From an uncultured Clostridia bacterium (GTDB lineage: Bacteria; Bacillota; Clostridia; Christensenellales; UBA1242): a stretch of 56,687 nt of DNA. A program made the position numbers and the translations under genes. The notes beneath the pieces were generated by a model, which saw only the letters and a list, made by a program, of their open reading frames with translations, made no database searches and was not told the DNA's origin. The DNA is taken from positions 1 to 56,687 of the forward strand of contig CANBBP010000007.1 of assembly GCA_947366895.1 (NCBI GenBank), given 5' to 3'. This document shows positions 10,180-16,677 of this stretch, piece by piece (positions within the stretch are counted from its first letter, which is position 1; each line of letters starts with the position of its first letter).

Positions 10180-10360
10180 ATAGACCTGCATGGTCACTTT
10201 GACATTGTAAGTAACCAGAACGAAGTCCTGCTTCATAACTAGTTAATTCTTTACCTTCTTTTTGTCCGTGCATATGAACTTTTGCTTTTCTTTCATCGGC
10301 GTAACCTTTTGCCCTTTTATTAGGAACAGCCCAACGCCTTTCTTTGTTGTATTCAGCCAT
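9959..10360 (-). CDS. Small basic element protein of unknown function
   Basis: 133 residues starting MAEYNKERRWAVPNKRAKGY. An AAAGGAG Shine-Dalgarno site precedes ATG at 10360. The first 90 or so residues (basic, with HMHGQKEGKELTSYEAGLRSGY and a QSDHAG motif) look like a compact conserved protein of mobile elements, but I cannot name a family. The last 45 residues, rich in Phe and Leu, are read antisense through the AbiJ-like fragment and look like readthrough into foreign DNA, so the native C-terminus was probably lost. It is the last gene of the element on this strand. Confidence 0.6.
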   Translation of the reverse strand: MAEYNKERRWAVPNKRAKGYADERKAKVHMHGQKEGKELTSYEAGLRSGYLQCQSDHAGLFRYKDALNNGLSKEEADIHLYKTLNQSRSINIFLSQNRIGNKLNQNNIFESCSKYRFLNFLILNLFAVFVFFY

Positions 10361-10660
10361 AATATTAATTTTCTCCTTTAAAAATATATTTTGAAATATT
10401 AAATTATTTTGTAATCGAACTTACTAGGAACTTGATAAGACAAAACTTCCGTTTTCATTGACAGTGCAAAAGGTGGCCACCATATTAAAAAATTTGCACT
10501 TAATCACAAGAGTTAAAAAATTTGTTCCCGCATCAATTACACAGCCAGTATAGAACACAAATTTTCAAAATGGAATGAACTTGGTTAGCATATTGTGAGA
10601 TGGTTGTAGTAGTTTTGTAATACAATTAGAAAACTAAAATTAACATAATACGGCTTAGAA
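10361..10660. other. Gene-free stretch with small palindromes
   Basis: No credible ORF. It holds the inverted repeat GTGCAAA / TTTGCAC (about 10470-10500) enclosing GGTGGCCACC, a plausible protein-binding site, and one copy of GGAATGAACT, a motif also seen at about 14230 and inverted at about 14640. Nothing else is recognisable. Confidence 0.4.
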
Positions 10661-10663
10661 TGA

Positions 10664-10697
10664 ATAAAAAAAAGACAAACCTGTTAAGATTTGTCTT
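10664..10697 (-). terminator. Terminator of the HNH operon
   Basis: On the minus strand the stem AAGACAAA / TTTGTCTT is followed by a run of T. It lies about 35 nt past the HNH gene stop. Confidence 0.8.
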
Positions 10698-10732
10698 CTT
10701 TAAAGATTTGATTATTTAATAAAAATATTGAA

Positions 10733-11506
10733 TCACATTTCAAAATCTATTAGTTTAAATTTTTTTGAAATAAATTCGCCATTATTGCCATAAAGTTTAA
10801 AATAAATATCGTTATTTGTTAATTCAGTTACATCAAAACTAGTTTTAAAATTTCTTGCAAAATTAAATTTAGTTTTAATTAAATTATCCCCATACCATTC
10901 TATTTTGTTTGTTCTGTCACAAATAAGATTTATTGTTCCATTATAGTTGTCTATTTCTAATTCTAAAATTCTAGGCAATAAACTATTATCGTTTTGCAAA
11001 CTATCTAATTCTATTTCACTATAAGGATTAATAATTTTTTTTCTATATTTTTGTAAATATTTAATATCTTTGTATCCAAGTTTTGTTAAATCAACATCCA
11101 TGTTCCAATAATAAACACTATTTCTTTTATCAAATTCAAATAGAGCATTTGCTAAATGTGAAGCAAACTCAAATTCTGAGGCATTGTTGACATACATAAA
11201 ATGTTTTTTTGCATCATCTTCAAAGCCTAATCGTTTAGAATTGCGAAAATGTTTTACACCATGACATTTACTACATATTGCGATTATATTTACTAGGGTT
11301 TGGGTTCTAGTTTCTTCATTAAACTCCCATACTTCATGGGCATCTAGTTCTTTTGTTTCATAGCCACATATTTCACACTTGTAATGCGCTTTCTTGTAAC
11401 ACTCGTTTCTAATAATATCCCAATCCTTTTTGGATAATGTTTTACTTAAATCATTTCCCCAAGCACCTTTAGGAAGTAAATCAATTGTTAATTTATAATT
11501 TTTCAT
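10733..11506 (-). CDS. HNH endonuclease
   Basis: A 257-residue protein with a zinc-binding HNH nuclease module at residues 40-90: C44-x2-C47 in CEICG, H57 in the DAHEVW active-site strand, a second pair C78-x2-C81, and HxxxKH after it. HNH domains cleave DNA with a divalent metal. The C-terminal 170 residues (beta-rich, with NNGEFISKKF near the end) belong to no family I recognise and may set target choice. The start lies 5 nt after the stop of the CPCC-DUF4417 gene, so both are co-transcribed from the element's leftward operon. A strong terminator follows. Pairing with the DUF4417 protein suggests a joint role, perhaps in defence; a homing or packaging nuclease is the alternative. Confidence 0.85.
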   Translation of the reverse strand: MKNYKLTIDLLPKGAWGNDLSKTLSKKDWDIIRNECYKKAHYKCEICGYETKELDAHEVWEFNEETRTQTLVNIIAICSKCHGVKHFRNSKRLGFEDDAKKHFMYVNNASEFEFASHLANALFEFDKRNSVYYWNMDVDLTKLGYKDIKYLQKYRKKIINPYSEIELDSLQNDNSLLPRILELEIDNYNGTINLICDRTNKIEWYGDNLIKTKFNFARNFKTSFDVTELTNNDIYFKLYGNNGEFISKKFKLIDFEM

Positions 11507-11511
11507 ACTTT

Positions 11512-12642
11512 TTACCTTGAAGGATACAACTCTCCATTTAAATATTTTTCCATAAAATTATTTAATCCCAATTTTGCTATCAGTTCTTCTTTATTGTAGG
11601 GACTTATAGTCTTTATGTTACCTTTCATTTCTTTAAAAGGTTCTCCAAAACATATTATAGCAGTTGGCTTTATAACTTCTAACATTTTATTATAACTTTT
11701 CAATATTTCATTTTTATAATTTTCACGACAATAGGTGGATATGGCTACAACAGAACCTTCTTCAATTCCATCAAAGCAGAAGTCATAACTATCTTCGCCA
11801 GCACAACAAATTGTTGGTATTACAAGTTTTCCTTGCTTTTGCCAGTAAGCACCACACCAACGATTTTTAAAGGTGCTATAAATTTGTAGTGCTTTCGGCA
11901 TATCCCAATATAAACTAAATTCTGGAGTAAGAAGAGCATAGTATTGGTCTAATTTTTCAAAAGTAGTTTCTGGTTTTTCATAAACGCTATCAAATAACCA
12001 ATCATAAGTAAAAAAATGAATTGTTTTATTTTTGTTTTCAATATCATTTAATTTTGTTTTAGTAAAATTCCATAAATCAATTTTATCTAAATCAATATTT
12101 TGTTTTCTTATAAGTGGTATCCCATATTTACCAACAGTTTTAAATTCATTTCTAACTAATTTTAATTTCTTCAGTGATTTATCAAAATCATAGGTTGATT
12201 TTTCAATCATAAAATCATTATCTTTTTGTTTTTTATTGTTTTCAAATTCAAGTTGATTTTTCAGAAGATTTTCTTTATACATTGCTTCTTTTTTATCATA
12301 ATCAGGGTCTTCTTTTCTTAAAATATCTTCATTAATTTTTTGAAAATGTTTTTCATAATATTCGTGCGATAATTTTATTGCGTACAAACATCTATCTTTT
12401 TCATGTTGTTTTAATATATCATCTTTATTATCTTCCCAGAATTTACTATACTGATTTAAGCTCATTCTATTTGCTCCACCAAAGTAGTCTGGATCATTAT
12501 TTTGTAAACCATCATCTTCCCAACCACAAAAATTACATATCTCGTATTCTGTTTCAATATCTCCTAAACCGCACATCTTGCATTTATAAGGTGGATATTC
12601 AATAAGTTTTCCTGTTCTTTTATTTTTATAATATGTACTCAT
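11512..12642 (-). CDS. CPCC zinc-ribbon / DUF4417 fusion protein
   Basis: 376 residues in three parts. Residues 15-75 match the Cys-rich CPCC domain: C21-x2-C24, C36-x2-C39, then GWEDDG and PDYFGGAN. Residues 80-170 are charged and probably coiled-coil. Residues about 185-345 match DUF4417, with PEFSLYWDMPKALQIY, NRWCGAYWQ, FCFDG and IICFGEP. Both domains are of unknown biochemical function; DUF4417 is common on phages and mobile elements. ATG at 12642 has AAAGGAG upstream. It is the first gene of the pair with the HNH nuclease (5-nt gap). I do not know this fusion as a characterised system. The domain assignments come from motif recognition. Confidence 0.8.
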   Translation of the reverse strand: MSTYYKNKRTGKLIEYPPYKCKMCGLGDIETEYEICNFCGWEDDGLQNNDPDYFGGANRMSLNQYSKFWEDNKDDILKQHEKDRCLYAIKLSHEYYEKHFQKINEDILRKEDPDYDKKEAMYKENLLKNQLEFENNKKQKDNDFMIEKSTYDFDKSLKKLKLVRNEFKTVGKYGIPLIRKQNIDLDKIDLWNFTKTKLNDIENKNKTIHFFTYDWLFDSVYEKPETTFEKLDQYYALLTPEFSLYWDMPKALQIYSTFKNRWCGAYWQKQGKLVIPTICCAGEDSYDFCFDGIEEGSVVAISTYCRENYKNEILKSYNKMLEVIKPTAIICFGEPFKEMKGNIKTISPYNKEELIAKLGLNNFMEKYLNGELYPSR

Positions 12643-12681
12643 ATTAATCTCCTTTATTAATAATTAATGATAATCAAATTC

Positions 12682-13005
12682 TTATGACAACCAATAATCT
12701 CCATATTCATCAAATTTGTTATATATAAACCTATTTCCCCCAGTAGGCTTAAAATATGTAACTATCTTACCATTTTTTGAAATAATGGCAAATTCATTTG
12801 TGCGGGGATTATATTTATATATTGAACCATTATATGCCTTGAAAGATTTAATCCCCCTTTCTTCATTTTCTACAAATTTTTTTGCAGCAACTGAATACTG
12901 TATAATTTTATCGTAATCAAATTCTTTAGCATGATCATTAAAATGGCTAACTTCTAATTCATCTCTAACCCAATACTTAGCAAATTCACTAGGCCCTTTT
13001 TCCAT
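12682..13005 (-). CDS. Stand-alone polymorphic-toxin-like domain protein
   Basis: 107 residues starting MEKGPSEFAKYW, with GAGGTG ahead of ATG at 13005. The pattern H-x2-H-x3-F near the start of the domain, YNPRTNEFAI, a Gly-Lys turn, TYFKP and a terminal DYW resembles a small domain seen at the C-termini of secreted polymorphic toxins (SPDG-x-I-x-TYFKP type), which I associate with nuclease activity without being certain. Here it stands alone with no secretion signal. It lies 39 nt upstream of the CPCC-DUF4417/HNH pair on the same strand, so it may act inside the cell, for example as a toxin. No obvious antitoxin ORF is adjacent; the CPCC protein is the only candidate partner. Confidence 0.55.
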   Translation of the reverse strand: MEKGPSEFAKYWVRDELEVSHFNDHAKEFDYDKIIQYSVAAKKFVENEERGIKSFKAYNGSIYKYNPRTNEFAIISKNGKIVTYFKPTGGNRFIYNKFDEYGDYWLS

Positions 13006-13071
13006 TATAGCACCTCAAAATTAAAATGGTATATTTTTTCATAATAAAATTTTAACTCTCCTTATAATGCA

Positions 13072-13105
13072 AAGGGTTGAAGAATACAAAGATTCTTCAA
13101 CCCTT
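13072..13105 (-). terminator. Perfect 14-bp hairpin between operon genes
   Basis: AAGGGTTGAAGAAT pairs perfectly with ATTCTTCAACCCTT around a 6-nt loop. Neither strand has a proper T-run after it, so it may be an mRNA end-protecting structure or processing site rather than an efficient terminator. It separates the HTH gene from the toxin-like gene. Confidence 0.5.
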
Positions 13106-13247
13106 AACATTTAAAAATATAAAAAACATTTAAAATATCTTATACACTATATTTTAATATTAAAATTTCATTAGCCAATATAGTAGTGCCAAAATTCTTA
13201 TTGAATTATATATTTTAAACTAAAATATATGCATTAAATTTTTAATA

Positions 13248-13574
13248 TTAAAAAACATTTTCTTTACATTTACATTCATCTGCTAATTTTTTATATAAAA
13301 ATGCTACTAATTGTCTATGTAGTTTAGACATATATTCAACTGTGAAACCAAATTTTTCTGATAAGGAAAATTGAGTATTGTTATCTATATATAAAGATAC
13401 ATATAAGTCATACAATCTTGGTGGAGCATAGCAAACTGCTTCATTATATATTTTTATCAAATCTAAAATTTTATTTTCTCCAACAGCGCTTGTGGCTTTT
13501 TCAAATTTATCTTTTCGTGAATAATAATATTTTATATTTTTTAAATCTTTTCTTATATCTTCAATAGTTTTCAT
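13248..13574 (-). CDS. Sigma-70-region-4-like / ArpU-like HTH protein
   Basis: A 108-residue helical protein. The C-terminal third (SLSEKFGFTVEYMSKLHRQL) has the spacing of a helix-turn-helix like that in sigma region 4 and in phage late regulators of the ArpU/RinA kind. ATG at 13574 is preceded by AAGGAG. It is the second gene in the leftward LexA-boxed transcript and may activate the downstream accessory genes. A long leader with alternative hairpins lies immediately upstream. Family assignment is tentative because no part is diagnostic. Confidence 0.55.
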   Translation of the reverse strand: MKTIEDIRKDLKNIKYYYSRKDKFEKATSAVGENKILDLIKIYNEAVCYAPPRLYDLYVSLYIDNNTQFSLSEKFGFTVEYMSKLHRQLVAFLYKKLADECKCKENVF

Positions 13575-13602
13575 TTAATTAATCTCCTTAAAATCTTTAA
13601 TC

Positions 13603-13674
13603 TTGTCTAGGAGAATAAAAAACACCTAGACAATTTGTAATTTCTTTCGATAATTACATTCGTCAAGGTGTTTT
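13603..13674 (-). promoter_or_regulatory. Alternative hairpins / probable attenuator
   Basis: AACACCTtGAC pairs with GTCtAGGTGTT around an inner stem TGTAATT / AATTACA and is followed on the minus strand by TTTTTT, which makes an intrinsic terminator. TTGTCTAGG, part of its 3' arm, can instead pair perfectly over 9 bp with CCTAGACAA at 13603-13611. The structures are mutually exclusive. Read on the + strand the order is antiterminator then terminator, so which strand uses it is open. Confidence 0.5.
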
Positions 13675-13773
13675 CCTTTTACACGAATCTTGCTTATAAG
13701 GTAGTGAACGAGGATTTACTTGAATACTATTTCAATTCGACCTTAATTTTGCTCTATAAACGAAAATATTAAA

Positions 13774-13956
13774 TTAATGTTTTATAATGCGTATTAATTG
13801 TTCTTTTGCAGAGTGTTCTTTGCTATAAAATGTTGAGTTGCATATATTACAATTTCCATAAACACCTCCCTTTGAGAAAGGTAATACCTCAACATAGTTA
13901 GAACATCTCGGGCAACGCATTTTAGTTTTTTTAGAATAATTAATTAACTTATTCAA
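13774..13956 (-). CDS. Small zinc-ribbon protein
   Basis: 60 residues with two CxxC pairs (C14PRC17 and C36NIC39) spaced as in a zinc ribbon, and a basic C-terminus. The start is TTG at 13956, preceded by GGAGGTGA. The first gene after the LexA-boxed promoter, it is probably a DNA- or protein-binding regulator of the element. No closer family can be given. Confidence 0.7.
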   Translation of the reverse strand: MNKLINYSKKTKMRCPRCSNYVEVLPFSKGGVYGNCNICNSTFYSKEHSAKEQLIRIIKH

Positions 13957-14084
13957 TATATCACCTCCATTTTTATAAAAGCAAAAGCAAGAACCTTTAT
14001 TTGAAAATAGTTCTTTAATAAAAGATATTTGTCTTTTGTTTATTATAACAAAACAAAGGGCTAATTTTGTTAAGTTAGGTTTTT

Positions 14085-14114
14085 ATTATAGAACGAATGT
14101 TCGCATAAAGTCAA
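14085..14114 (-). promoter_or_regulatory. Leftward promoter with LexA (SOS) box in its spacer
   Basis: On the minus strand TTGACT (-35) and TATAAT (-10) are 18 bp apart. The spacer holds CGAACATTCGTTC, close to the Gram-positive LexA box (CGAACRNRYGTTYG/C). LexA bound there would occlude RNA polymerase. It drives the leftward accessory operon beginning with the zinc-ribbon gene at 13956. Confidence 0.75.
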
Positions 14115-14263
14115 TAGTTTTTAAAAATAATTTTAAGGGGGGAAATAAAAATCTTTTATCATTTAAGATATTTTTCATAAATGTAACTCCTTTTTAACTT
14201 ACATAAATTTTAACTAATATTTTGCAAAAAAGGAATGAACTAAAATAAACTGTTGTCGCATTT

Positions 14264-14292
14264 TTGACATATAAATATAAAACTTATATTGT
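14264..14292 (+). promoter_or_regulatory. Rightward promoter for the xis-int side
   Basis: TTGACA and TATTGT are separated by 17 bp. It points toward the long inverted repeat, the micropeptide and the xis and int genes, divergent from the LexA-boxed promoter. Confidence 0.6.
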
Positions 14293-14330
14293 TATTATTT
14301 AACCTTAAATTAAACTTTAATTATTCTAAA

Positions 14331-14541
14331 CCTCCTTTGTCTAGGCGTATGCCTTGGTTTTCGTTTTTAGTTTATGATATAGCATCAAATCTATCAAAGA
14401 GAAAAAATATTGCTTAAAACAAAATTTTATAAATATTTTAAAGCAATATTTTTCTTCTTTTTTATTTTAAAATTAAGGTCTTTGACAGATTTGATACTAT
14501 ATCATTTTTCTTCCCTTGTTAAAAGTTTTTGACAAAGGAGG
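14331..14541 (+). repeat. Long imperfect inverted repeat that sequesters a Shine-Dalgarno site
   Basis: Three nested arm pairs: CCTCCTTTGTC (14331-14341) with its exact complement at 14531-14541; 27 nt at 14374-14400 with 14479-14505 (25 of 27 matches); AAAAATATTGCTT (14403-14415) with 14441-14453 (13 of 13). In the rightward RNA the outer arm buries the AAAGGAGG of a small ORF starting at 14549. It could also work as DNA, for example as a cruciform or transfer origin. Confidence 0.7.
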
Positions 14542-14548
14542 TATTAAC

Positions 14549-14617
14549 TTGATTTTAGTTTTTATTAATTTGAGATTAAGTAATGTTTTTTTTGTTTTCT
14601 TAAAGTTACTACTATAA
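14549..14617 (+). CDS. Hydrophobic 22-residue micropeptide (candidate)
   Basis: A TTG start lies 7 nt after AAAGGAGG and opens a frame for MILVFINLRLSNVFFVFLKL plus two Leu. The peptide is almost entirely hydrophobic with an Arg and a Lys, enough for one membrane helix, like small type I toxins or leader peptides. The Shine-Dalgarno site is paired in the long inverted repeat, so translation would need refolding or processing. TTG starts are also used by two other element genes. Short ORFs in AT-rich DNA are common, so this stays a candidate. Confidence 0.35.
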   Translation: MILVFINLRLSNVFFVFLKLLL

Positions 14618-14745
14618 GTTTACAAAAGTGCTGACACAGTTCATTCATTTTTTCTAAATCATTTATTAGACTTTAAACGAAAATAAATTCACGAAATGAA
14701 AAATAATGTTCAAAACGGAATTTAATTTTTAAAAGGAGACTTTAA

Positions 14746-14934
14746 ATGGTTAGAAGTATTAATCAAGCTGTTAAATATATTCGTTCAACTGACCCAGAGT
14801 CTGCAATTAAAGTTCATACAATAAGAACTTGGTGTAAAGAGGGAAAAATAAAGTTTTTAACAGTTGGCACTAAAATTCTTATTGATATGGATAGTTTGCT
14901 CGAATATATCGGCTATAAAATTAAGGAGGAATAA
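14746..14934 (+). CDS. Excisionase-like helix-turn-helix protein
   Basis: 62 residues with a winged-helix/MerR-like pattern: an N-terminal helix, then KVHTIRTWCKEGKIKFLTVG, where the recognition helix is followed by a wing, and a final acidic helix. This is the usual form of small excisionases that steer a tyrosine integrase toward excision. AAAAGGAG precedes ATG at 14746. The stop is 3 nt before the integrase start, so the two are translated together. Together with the integrase it defines the recombination module; the call rests on size, fold pattern and position. Confidence 0.75.
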   Translation: MVRSINQAVKYIRSTDPESAIKVHTIRTWCKEGKIKFLTVGTKILIDMDSLLEYIGYKIKEE

Positions 14935-14937
14935 AAC

Positions 14938-16362
14938 TTGGCATATTATAAAATTACAACTAATCAAAAAGGTAAACTTGTAGCAAAGGTTCAAGTTTAT
15001 ACAAAAGATATTGAAACAGGTAAAAATAAAATTGTTACCAAAAGAATATATAATGAAGAAAATTTAAGCGAAGCAAAATTTAAAAAACAGGTTGAAAAAT
15101 TTTCTTTAGAATTTGAAGAAAATCTTGCTGACGCCTACGAACAAAAAACTAATCAAATAAAAAATAATGTTTTAAGTTTTCCACAACTTGCACAAGAATT
15201 TGTGGCTAATATAGAAAAGAATTATTCACAATGTTATTTAATAAGAGCATCAAAAATAGTTAAATTATTTAATCAATATCTTGAAAGTAAAAGGCTTTAC
15301 AAAGTGCCTATAAATGAAATAAAAGTTAGAGATATTCAACTATTTCTAAATTCTTTTACTACATATAAAGCAAGTAAGAAATCTGTTAGACTAATAAAAC
15401 AATTACCCTCAAACATAAATTATAGGCTTCTTGCAAGAGAAAATATAATTAATAGGTTTTCATCATATCATTTAAAAAAAGATAGTGACAAACATATTTT
15501 AAAATCTACTGCTGAGAAATTATGCAATAGATATAAATTAAATATCAATGAGTATTTTGAGGATGTAGATAATACAAGACAATATTCTGTTGAAACTATT
15601 AGAGGTTACCGCAGAGTATTAAGGACTATTTTTAATGAGGCTATAAGATATGAATGGATAGTTAAAAATCCTGTTTGTGCAACTAAAATAGGTGCTGGCA
15701 GTAATAACACCTCTCTTAGAGCAATAAGTGAAAAAGAAGTATTATCATTTAGCGAAGCACAAAGATTTTTAAATGAAGTTAACTCATTAAGTAACGAAGT
15801 TATAAATCAAAAAGTTGTATTAAAAATATTTCTATTAACAGGTATAAGAAAAGGTGAAATGGCAGGTTTGAAATGGTGTGATATAGATTTTGAAAACAAA
15901 GTTGTTCATATTAGGCGTTCAAGATTATTTTCGGAACTTATTGGAACTTACGAAAAAACACCTAAAACAAAAACATCTATTAGAGATATACCATTAGCAG
16001 ATTCTTTAATAAGAGATTTAAAAGAATACTATGAATGGTTTAAAATCACTGATAAAGATTTTGATAATAAGTTAGATGAATATTATATTTGTTCCACTAT
16101 ATATAGGAGACCTACAGCAGTAGATACACCTTATAGGTGGTTAAAAGCATTTTTACAAAATCACGGTTTTCAACATATGGGTTGCCACGCATTAAGACAT
16201 ACTTATTGCAGTTTGCTACTATCTCAAAATGTTCCTATACAAACAGTTAGTAAATATATGGGACATAGCGACTCAACAATTACACTTGAAGTTTATAGCC
16301 ATTTCATACCAGATACACAAGATAAAGTAGTAAATGTATTAAATGTTTTAACATATAGATAA
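14938..16362 (+). CDS. int: Tyrosine recombinase (integrase)
   Basis: 474 residues. The N-terminus is an arm-type DNA-binding domain (YYKITTNQKGK, residues 1-60), followed by a core-binding domain, slightly longer than usual. The catalytic domain shows R304 in GIRKGE, H417-x2-R420 in HALRH, H443 in GHS and the nucleophile Y453 in EVYSHF. It catalyses integration and excision between the tRNA attachment site and the element. The start is TTG at 14938 with AAGGAGG upstream. It ends 40 bp from the replacement tRNA-Arg, whose anticodon loop shares the attachment core, as usual for tRNA-targeting integrases. All catalytic residues are present, so it should be active. Confidence 0.95.
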   Translation: MAYYKITTNQKGKLVAKVQVYTKDIETGKNKIVTKRIYNEENLSEAKFKKQVEKFSLEFEENLADAYEQKTNQIKNNVLSFPQLAQEFVANIEKNYSQCYLIRASKIVKLFNQYLESKRLYKVPINEIKVRDIQLFLNSFTTYKASKKSVRLIKQLPSNINYRLLARENIINRFSSYHLKKDSDKHILKSTAEKLCNRYKLNINEYFEDVDNTRQYSVETIRGYRRVLRTIFNEAIRYEWIVKNPVCATKIGAGSNNTSLRAISEKEVLSFSEAQRFLNEVNSLSNEVINQKVVLKIFLLTGIRKGEMAGLKWCDIDFENKVVHIRRSRLFSELIGTYEKTPKTKTSIRDIPLADSLIRDLKEYYEWFKITDKDFDNKLDEYYICSTIYRRPTAVDTPYRWLKAFLQNHGFQHMGCHALRHTYCSLLLSQNVPIQTVSKYMGHSDSTITLEVYSHFIPDTQDKVVNVLNVLTYR

Positions 16363-16365
16363 TAA

Positions 16366-16393
16366 AAAAACGGTCATTATTTATGACCGTTTT
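16366..16393 (-). terminator. Bidirectional terminator between int and tRNA-Arg
   Basis: AAACGGTCAT pairs with ATGACCGTTT, with A- and T-runs on the two sides. It can end both the integrase mRNA and the minus-strand tRNA. It matches the hairpin after the split tRNA at 9631-9657. Confidence 0.8.
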
Positions 16394-16402
16394 ATATTAT
16401 TT

Positions 16403-16477
16403 TGGTGACCCCGCCGTGAGTCGAACACGGAACTAAGCTTTAGGAGAGCTTTGTAATTTCCATTTTACTACGGAGTC
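16403..16477 (-). tRNA. tRNA-Arg(CCU), complete copy carried by the element
   Basis: Acceptor GACTCCG / CGGGGTC (one G-T pair), D-stem GTAA / TTAC with GG in the loop, anticodon stem AAGCT / AGCTT with loop CTCCTAA, T-arm CCGTG-TTCGACT-CACGG and encoded ACCA. The anticodon CCT reads AGG. It differs from the split host gene in T-arm and anticodon stem, so it is not a simple duplicate. Its upstream promoter (TTGCGT, 16 bp, TAATAA) resembles that of the relic 5' half. Confidence 0.92.
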
Positions 16478-16535
16478 AAAGATACTAAAATTATTACATA
16501 TTATTTAACGAAACGCAAGTTACTTTATAAAAAAA

Positions 16536-16555
16536 CTATACCAAAAACTATACCA
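16536..16555 (+). repeat. Right-end arm-type repeats (CTATACCA, 12-bp period)
   Basis: CTATACCA at 16536 and 16548, same orientation as the copies at 9836-9865 near the left end. They are probably binding sites of the integrase arm domain. Confidence 0.6.
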
Positions 16556-16638
16556 GATATTGAATAATCACTATATATAGTTTAATTTTGCTAATAAAAG
16601 CACTATATAATGTGTTTTTTAGTGGATAGAGTTAATAC

Positions 16639-16677
16639 TTAGGAGAGATTTGTAATATCCCTTTTACTATGGAGTCA
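16639..16677 (-). pseudogene. 5' half of the interrupted tRNA-Arg(CCU) gene, with attR core
   Basis: On the minus strand: acceptor GACTCCA, TA, D-arm GTAA...TTAC, 5' anticodon stem AATCT and loop CTCCTAA, then element DNA. The TTAGGAG core (16639-16645) equals attL. The upstream promoter (TTGCAA, 16 bp, TAATAA) is intact, so a half-tRNA transcript could still be made. Confidence 0.85.

Larger units (their letters stand above)
9706..16645 (+). mobile_element. Integrative element (about 6.9 kb) inserted in the anticodon loop of tRNA-Arg(CCU)
   Basis: The bounds are the repeated core TTAGGAG at 9706-9712 and 16639-16645, which lies in the two halves of a split tRNA gene. It contains a tyrosine integrase and excisionase-like gene at the right end, repeated CTATACCA motifs inside both ends, a LexA-box promoter, and a leftward accessory operon (zinc-ribbon protein, HTH protein, toxin-like protein, CPCC-DUF4417 protein, HNH nuclease). 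It also carries a complete tRNA-Arg(CCU) that can replace the gene it broke. No relaxase, replication initiator or structural phage genes are visible, so it is a small integrative or satellite element rather than a complete prophage or conjugative element. Confidence 0.85.

Noticed and set aside
10471..14650. GGAATGAACT-type repeats as integrase sites
   Set aside because: Three loosely similar copies at about 10570, 14230 and 14640 (inverted) are not near the ends and have no regular spacing; the CTATACCA clusters are much better candidates.
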